DNA from: Camillea tinctor | Lineage: Eukaryota; Ascomycota; Sordariomycetes; Xylariales; Xylariaceae | DNA: 64,000 nt | NCBI GenBank assembly: GCA_022578605.1 | Contig: MU394077.1 | Span: 1-64,000 of the forward strand | Reading direction: 5' to 3' | Shown here: positions 59,148 to 64,000 of the stretch, in pieces | Position numbering within the stretch: position 1 is the stretch's first letter | Layout: the number at the start of each line of letters is the position of its first letter | Notes under the pieces: generated by a model | What the model was told of the DNA's origin: nothing | Database searches by the model: none | What the model saw: only the letters and a program-made list of their open reading frames with translations | Translations under genes and position numbers: made by a program

Positions 59148-61343
59148 TCAATCCTGCATTCCCTCGTCCATCCAGTTTACAAACCTCTCCCTTCCTCTGG
59201 GCACTAATCTCATGGGGACATACTTATCCCTATGCAACTTGAGCGTGATCCCCGACGATGCACCATCGATTGTCTGCCTCGACTTTTCTTGTGCCTTCTT
59301 GTAAACCCGTGCCTTTTCCTCCCGACTCATAATATCCACGTCAGCATCGGTAGCCCACTCATCTACCGCAAGCTCGACGCTATACTTTTGGAATATCACC
59401 GCCAGTGCTGATACCAATTCCACAAGTGCAATGCGCCGCCCGAGGCAAGCTCGGGCACCATCCGAGAATGGGATGAACGACCCCCGAGGCGGGTGATACA
59501 ACTGTGCGCTGGTATCTGATCCCGCAAACCCGCCAAAGTCCTCAGTATCAGCTCCCACAACTGCCGTCGCCGAATTTTCGCTCTTATTATCCGTTTGAAA
59601 CCATCGCTCAGGTACAAAGTCGTCGATATCTGTTTCTGCGTTGCTAATTTTGCTTGCCTTGGTTGGCCAGTATCTAGGGTTGCGCTGCGCCGCCACCGTC
59701 GCCATGCCTATGGTCGCACCCTTTGGTAGTAGATGACTTACTCCTCCCAAAGTGATGGGTTGATCTTGGCTTGGTGAGACCATCTTCGGGATACTGACCA
59801 CCGGCGGTACTAACCGAATAGCCTCGTTAATACAGGCACCTACCATCGATGCCTGGAGTGCGTTCATATCAGCCTCGTAATCCCATGTTTTCGGGTCATT
59901 GCCACCCAAAAGATCATCCACATCTCTCTGCAGACGGCGTTGGCTGGCGGGGTTTATGGCCAACTCGGCCAGAGAAAAATGCAACACATTAGCAGTTGAC
60001 TCGTGTCCTGCTACGATGTTGATGAAGGCATTGCCAATAATCTCCGCGTCTGTTAGTGCGGGAACCTGAGCGCCTTTCTTGCTCTGTCCGGCGCCTGGCG
60101 CTGAGCCATTCACCGTCTTGTCCCCGTAGCTGGTTCGAACAAGAGAGCCCATGATATCCATCCCCTCTTCGTTGATATCTCCTTTCCGCACGTCTTCTAT
60201 CTTCTCCTGGAGAAACTCGTGCAGATATCCAACAAAGTTGTTTTCGGCTTCCAAGGCCTGTTTCGCATGTTTTGACGGGACGATTCCTGCAATATATGTA
60301 TTAGCACTACTAGGTGTAACCTTATGTATCTTCCTCGCCCAACATACTGAGTAACCATTTCGGTGCAATAAGCAGTAAGATGAGGTAGTCGAGGGTCCGT
60401 GCCAATGCGTTTACGAAGCTCATCGAGTGGCCTTCGGGGGCGTCATGGGTAGCGTATTTAGCCAATCTCGGATCTGCGTCTGGTGGGAACTCTTGCCCTG
60501 GCCACAAAATCTTTAACCCGAAACCGATGTTCGCAATGATATTCAGCATAAGTGAAGCTGTGTCCTTTTCGAGAGTGTCAAATGTTTTGTCCCCTAGACC
60601 ATCTGGACCTAGCCACAAATCAATAAGACCCTGGGTCTGCCGGATTGACTCCTTAAACACCAGTGCATTGTTCTTCTCGTTGAACGAAGCTGACACCACC
60701 TTTCGATGCATACGCCACGCAGCACCTTCAAGAGTTACTACATTGTCGCCGTATTGACCAAGAATGGCGTATGCTTCAAGTGGCTTTGGGAAAGCTTCTC
60801 GTTTAGAAGTGATTTGGTGAATCGCCTCTGCATTCTCGGTGAAGATGGTGAGTCTGTCTGGTGCTACGACTATAAAACAATCTCCTAATTTTGCGAACAA
60901 TTTGTGGTTTTCGTTATAGTGCCAATCGCGTTTTAGAAGGCTGTGGTGGAGGTGCATATATTAACAAATGATCCATTCACCTTTGGAATGGTTATTGAAA
61001 CGAGATCTCTAGTATGGGCTGACTTACGGTTCAACATCCTCCCAATACTTTCGAGGAAGCAATTGGAATAAGGGGACCCAGATACCAGCTGTTATCTGCC
61101 CAATTCGATTCCATGGGCTTATAGCTATGGCGAAATATATCTCATCAGTTATGATATAGCAACTAATCGACCATTTGCTAGTCATGGCCTGACCGGCATG
61201 AGAGACAATAGTAACTTACGAAGAATATAGTAAGGCAAGCCAGATCGTTTTGCAGCAGCAAGATTACTCGAGAGACCCGAGATCACCTTGAAGCAGCCAT
61301 ACGCAATAATACCACTAAGGAGCAGCAATATAGTGTATAACAT
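59148..61343 (-). CDS. long cytochrome P450 monooxygenase
   Basis: Four exons (61343-61220, 61124-61028, 60940-60348, 60286-59148) give 650 residues, well above the usual 500-530. N-terminal membrane anchor TILLLLSGIIA. Early motif LPYYILPISPWNRIG. The I-helix is VAGHESTAN, ExxR is EAIR, PERW is followed by a Gly/Ser/Asp-rich insertion of about 30 residues, and the haem loop is FSDGARACLGRR (Cys near residue 550). Further extra length is in a loop between F/G helices and I-helix (GSAPGAGQSKKGAQ) and in a C-terminal extension after the haem domain. It resembles fungal P450s with ARACLGRR haem loops. Substrate unknown. Confidence 0.9.
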
Positions 61344-63768
61344 ATTGCACTATCTTAACGTGAAACGCTGCAGATGTTCATGAAAGCACCAACTAGAGCA
61401 CTACGCACGCCGTGGACGTTTCTTGATATGAACCTCCAAGGCTCACCTGGCAAACACAATGGGCTGTCTCGAAGGTAGATGGTGAAGTCAGGACCACCAA
61501 ATGTTGCGGGACGTATTTGTAATGGAGAAAAGTTATTCGGGATAGATAGAGAGATGCATCGAAACACTAAGCGGGCAAATGATCCATAAATGCGAAATTC
61601 CGCCCTGTTCTACATGGCCGAGGGGGAGGATTTTGTCTGGACTAGTTCTCGCAAATCGCAGGCCTAGAATTCATACTGTCGAATAGGAAGGACGTTTCGT
61701 TTTGTTTCAGGCTCGGATCTCAAAGATTCCGGCTCGCTTGGGGGTGAAGGAGGGCGGGCCGCGGAGCTAATAATACGAGATAGAGGATCCTTGCCACATA
61801 ACAGCCCGGACTACGGACTCTCAGTGCAGTACAAGACCGGGTCCAGATTCGACCGCACGCACCTGTACATAGATCAGCTAGATCAGCATCGAATACCCCA
61901 TACATTAGTGTCTCTAGGTTGTCTTGTTCCGATCGTGGAATTTCATCGTAGACTAAGTTTGGGGGACGGGGGGAGGCTTGCCTACCAGTTACTCCGTGCA
62001 ATGTTATATATTATAAGCTACCTAGGTACTTAGGTATATATCTAGGCAAAACTGCGTTTGGTAGGAAAAAAAACTATTGTTCAAGACTTACACAAGGGAT
62101 CGTTGAGGTAAACACGCTAGCTTTATCTAGGTATACGGTCAAATTGATGATTTAGGAAAGATAGCTACAATACAAAGTACCTTGGCGAGCGACTTGCCAG
62201 ATGTGGAAAATGACGACTACTTAAGTAGTGTAGAACAAATGATGATTCGGATCGACTCTGGGCCGGGGAGCACATGCTTTCAACCACTCCCACCGTTAGC
62301 GGGGAACAATATCAACTAATACTCTTATTAGCCTGGCCTCGAGGAAACTGACATAAGACTTTCAGCCGAGAAACAAATTCATTCTCGTTTGACACCTCAC
62401 TTCGCAAGACTTCATCGCAGAGTATTATCAGGATGGGTGTTTTCTATCCCACATAGCTACATTGTAGTAAAAATGAGGCTTAAAAATCATCCTCTATGTC
62501 ATGGAACTAAGTATCTAAGAGGAGGATTGTTTTAAACTCTTAGATGACATAACCTTAATTTGAACACCCTCTCTGCTTATAGTGTGGTTTCTAATGCCAA
62601 TTTTAGCAGAACTATGAGATTTGTCCCCAACTTAATAAACGCTACTACCGAACAATCGAAGCTTAAATTCTCTCGAAGACGTGCCCATCCGATTAGGTTT
62701 ATTCTTTTTTTTTTTTTCAACCCAACCTCTAAGCTACCCTGTACCGTACCCCGCCATTACCAGCCTAATTAAGCACTTACTTGTACAACTATGTTCATCA
62801 ACTCCTGACTTCAAAGTTATTACAGTAACCTACCTAAGCAGCCCCTTCCCCCCTCCTTGGTATTGATAGGGCACATGAGCAGCGTGGTCGACGTACACAT
62901 CAACTTACCATCATAAACAGAAATCGTTTAAAAAGAAAAAAGAAAACAAATCTACCAGTTTCTTCCATAGGTAGTTTTCTGTATAGATATATGCTCTTAT
63001 AACTTAGAAAGAAGGGCTAAGATCAGGTTCTAGATATAGGTCATTAATTTGATCTCTATTTCTTTCTGCCCGGTTTTTTATTTCGTTTATTCTAAGCTGT
63101 ATTGATTACATTGTTCGATATTCGAATGTCTCTCTTGCAGCTCTTAATCGCCATTGATAAGTATTATACTTAGGTATAATAAATCGTAAAAGAAGAAGTA
63201 CAACTACCAGTACATTAAAATAGCTATGGGTTGTTGTTGATTCACATTTAATTGGGGTGAGTGCATCAGTATCGTTATCGTAATAATATAAGCTATAATA
63301 TTCATTTAAAAGCAAGACTATTATCAAATGCATAGAGTTACATTATCTGAGGTCTACCTAGGTACCTCCAGGGCTATGCGGTTGAGCTCCGTTCGAGCAC
63401 GTTGAATCACAGGTTGCATCCTCTCCCTATTACGCGTACACTACAAAACAAGTGCGCATACCTTAAGCTCAGAACCTAGCATCAAGCTTATTAGATTGCA
63501 TCCATTTCTTACCTAGCCCCCTTATCTATCTGCGTGCATAATTACCTAAATAACAAGAAACCAAAATCAGAAATAACCTATATACTTATGTACATAGGTA
63601 AATTATATGTTGAACAGAACGGCAACGGACTCGGAACTGGAATCGGCAGTCGGATTGATTACCTACTAACCTGGGTACTTATCTACCTAGGATAGTTCCT
63701 ATGCCGGAAGAGGATCTCGGGGAAAAAAGAGAAGGCATAAGGGAAAAGGAAGCCATCTAATACCTATC
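61344..63768. other. long divergent intergenic region
   Basis: No supported gene in 2.4 kb. TACCTAGGTACTTAGGTA at about 62,019-62,036, CTACCTAGGTACCTCC at 63,355-63,369 and CTACCTAGGATAG at about 63,683 are copies of the dispersed palindrome. The last is about 85 bp before the MOT1 start. Confidence 0.5.
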
Positions 63769-64000
63769 ATGGCTTTCGTCTCCAACATCAGGCGCTTCTA
63801 CCGCAATAATGTGGCCACACTGCGCAGCTCGCCGCTCGCTGAGATATCCGGTGCCCTTGGCGACCTCGGCACCCTGCTTCCGCTAATGATCACGCTCGCG
63901 GTCAACGGCTCAATCTCGCTCTCCACCACCCTTGTCTTCTCCGGCCTGTTCAACATCATCACCGGGGTCGTTTTCGGCATCCCGCTACCCGTGCAGCCGA
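63769..64000 (+). CDS. MOT1-family molybdate transporter (5' part)
   Basis: The first 77 codons from an ATG at 63769 run off the window. After a basic N-terminus, the segment ISGALGDLGTLLPLMITLAV and then FNIITGVVFGIPLPVQP match the two signature blocks of MOT1 molybdate transporters, a branch of the SLC26/SulP-like group. These import molybdate for molybdenum cofactor enzymes such as nitrate reductase, at the plasma membrane or vacuole. The rest of the protein is outside the window. Confidence 0.87.
   Translation, partial: MAFVSNIRRFYRNNVATLRSSPLAEISGALGDLGTLLPLMITLAVNGSISLSTTLVFSGLFNIITGVVFGIPLPVQP

Overview
The window looks like nuclear DNA of a filamentous ascomycete (Pezizomycotina). 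Genes carry several short introns (about 45-170 bp) with GT-AG ends and TACTAAC-like branch points. The gene set is typical of these fungi: CFEM, DUF8021, galactose oxidase, Rrn9, Pes1/NOP7 and PIG-U. The left end is extremely AT-rich and looks RIP-mutated (C-to-T at CpA). A class such as Sordariomycetes is plausible but unproven. All exon models were built by hand from splice signals and checked for reading phase.

Bases 1 to about 14,540 are a gene-free AT-rich block. It opens with a decayed but readable hAT transposase on the minus strand, followed by a 62-bp minisatellite and a hAT-like terminal region. Three copies of a tRNA-headed retroposon (SINE-like) lie at 5,350-6,198 (minus), 9,920-10,659 (plus) and about 12,027-12,291 (plus, 3' part only). 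The first two are flanked by 13-bp direct repeats. The first is still GC-rich and keeps perfect-looking Pol III A and B boxes.

From 14.5 kb base composition becomes normal abruptly. A small cysteine-rich secreted protein gene lies about 230 bp inside this boundary. An MFS transporter and a cytochrome P450 follow in the same direction. Then come a Rab4/Ypt4-type GTPase, an HSD10-like dehydrogenase, a protein with a probable divergent dsRNA-binding domain, and a D-2-hydroxyacid dehydrogenase.

From 32 to 48 kb the genes are mostly secreted or accessory: a DUF8021 protein, an F-box protein, a carboxylesterase pseudogene, a galactose oxidase with a discoidin domain, a haloacid-dehalogenase-type HAD enzyme, a CFEM protein, a second SDR, and a cysteine-rich membrane protein with two apparent frameshifts.

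From 48 to 58.5 kb is a housekeeping block: Rrn9 (Pol I transcription), NOP7/pescadillo (60S ribosome assembly), PIG-U (GPI transamidase), and a SAP/HeH-like membrane protein. A long P450 and the first 77 codons of a MOT1-type molybdate transporter end the window. A palindromic motif close to TACCTAGGTA recurs in intergenic DNA, mostly near the starts of conserved genes.
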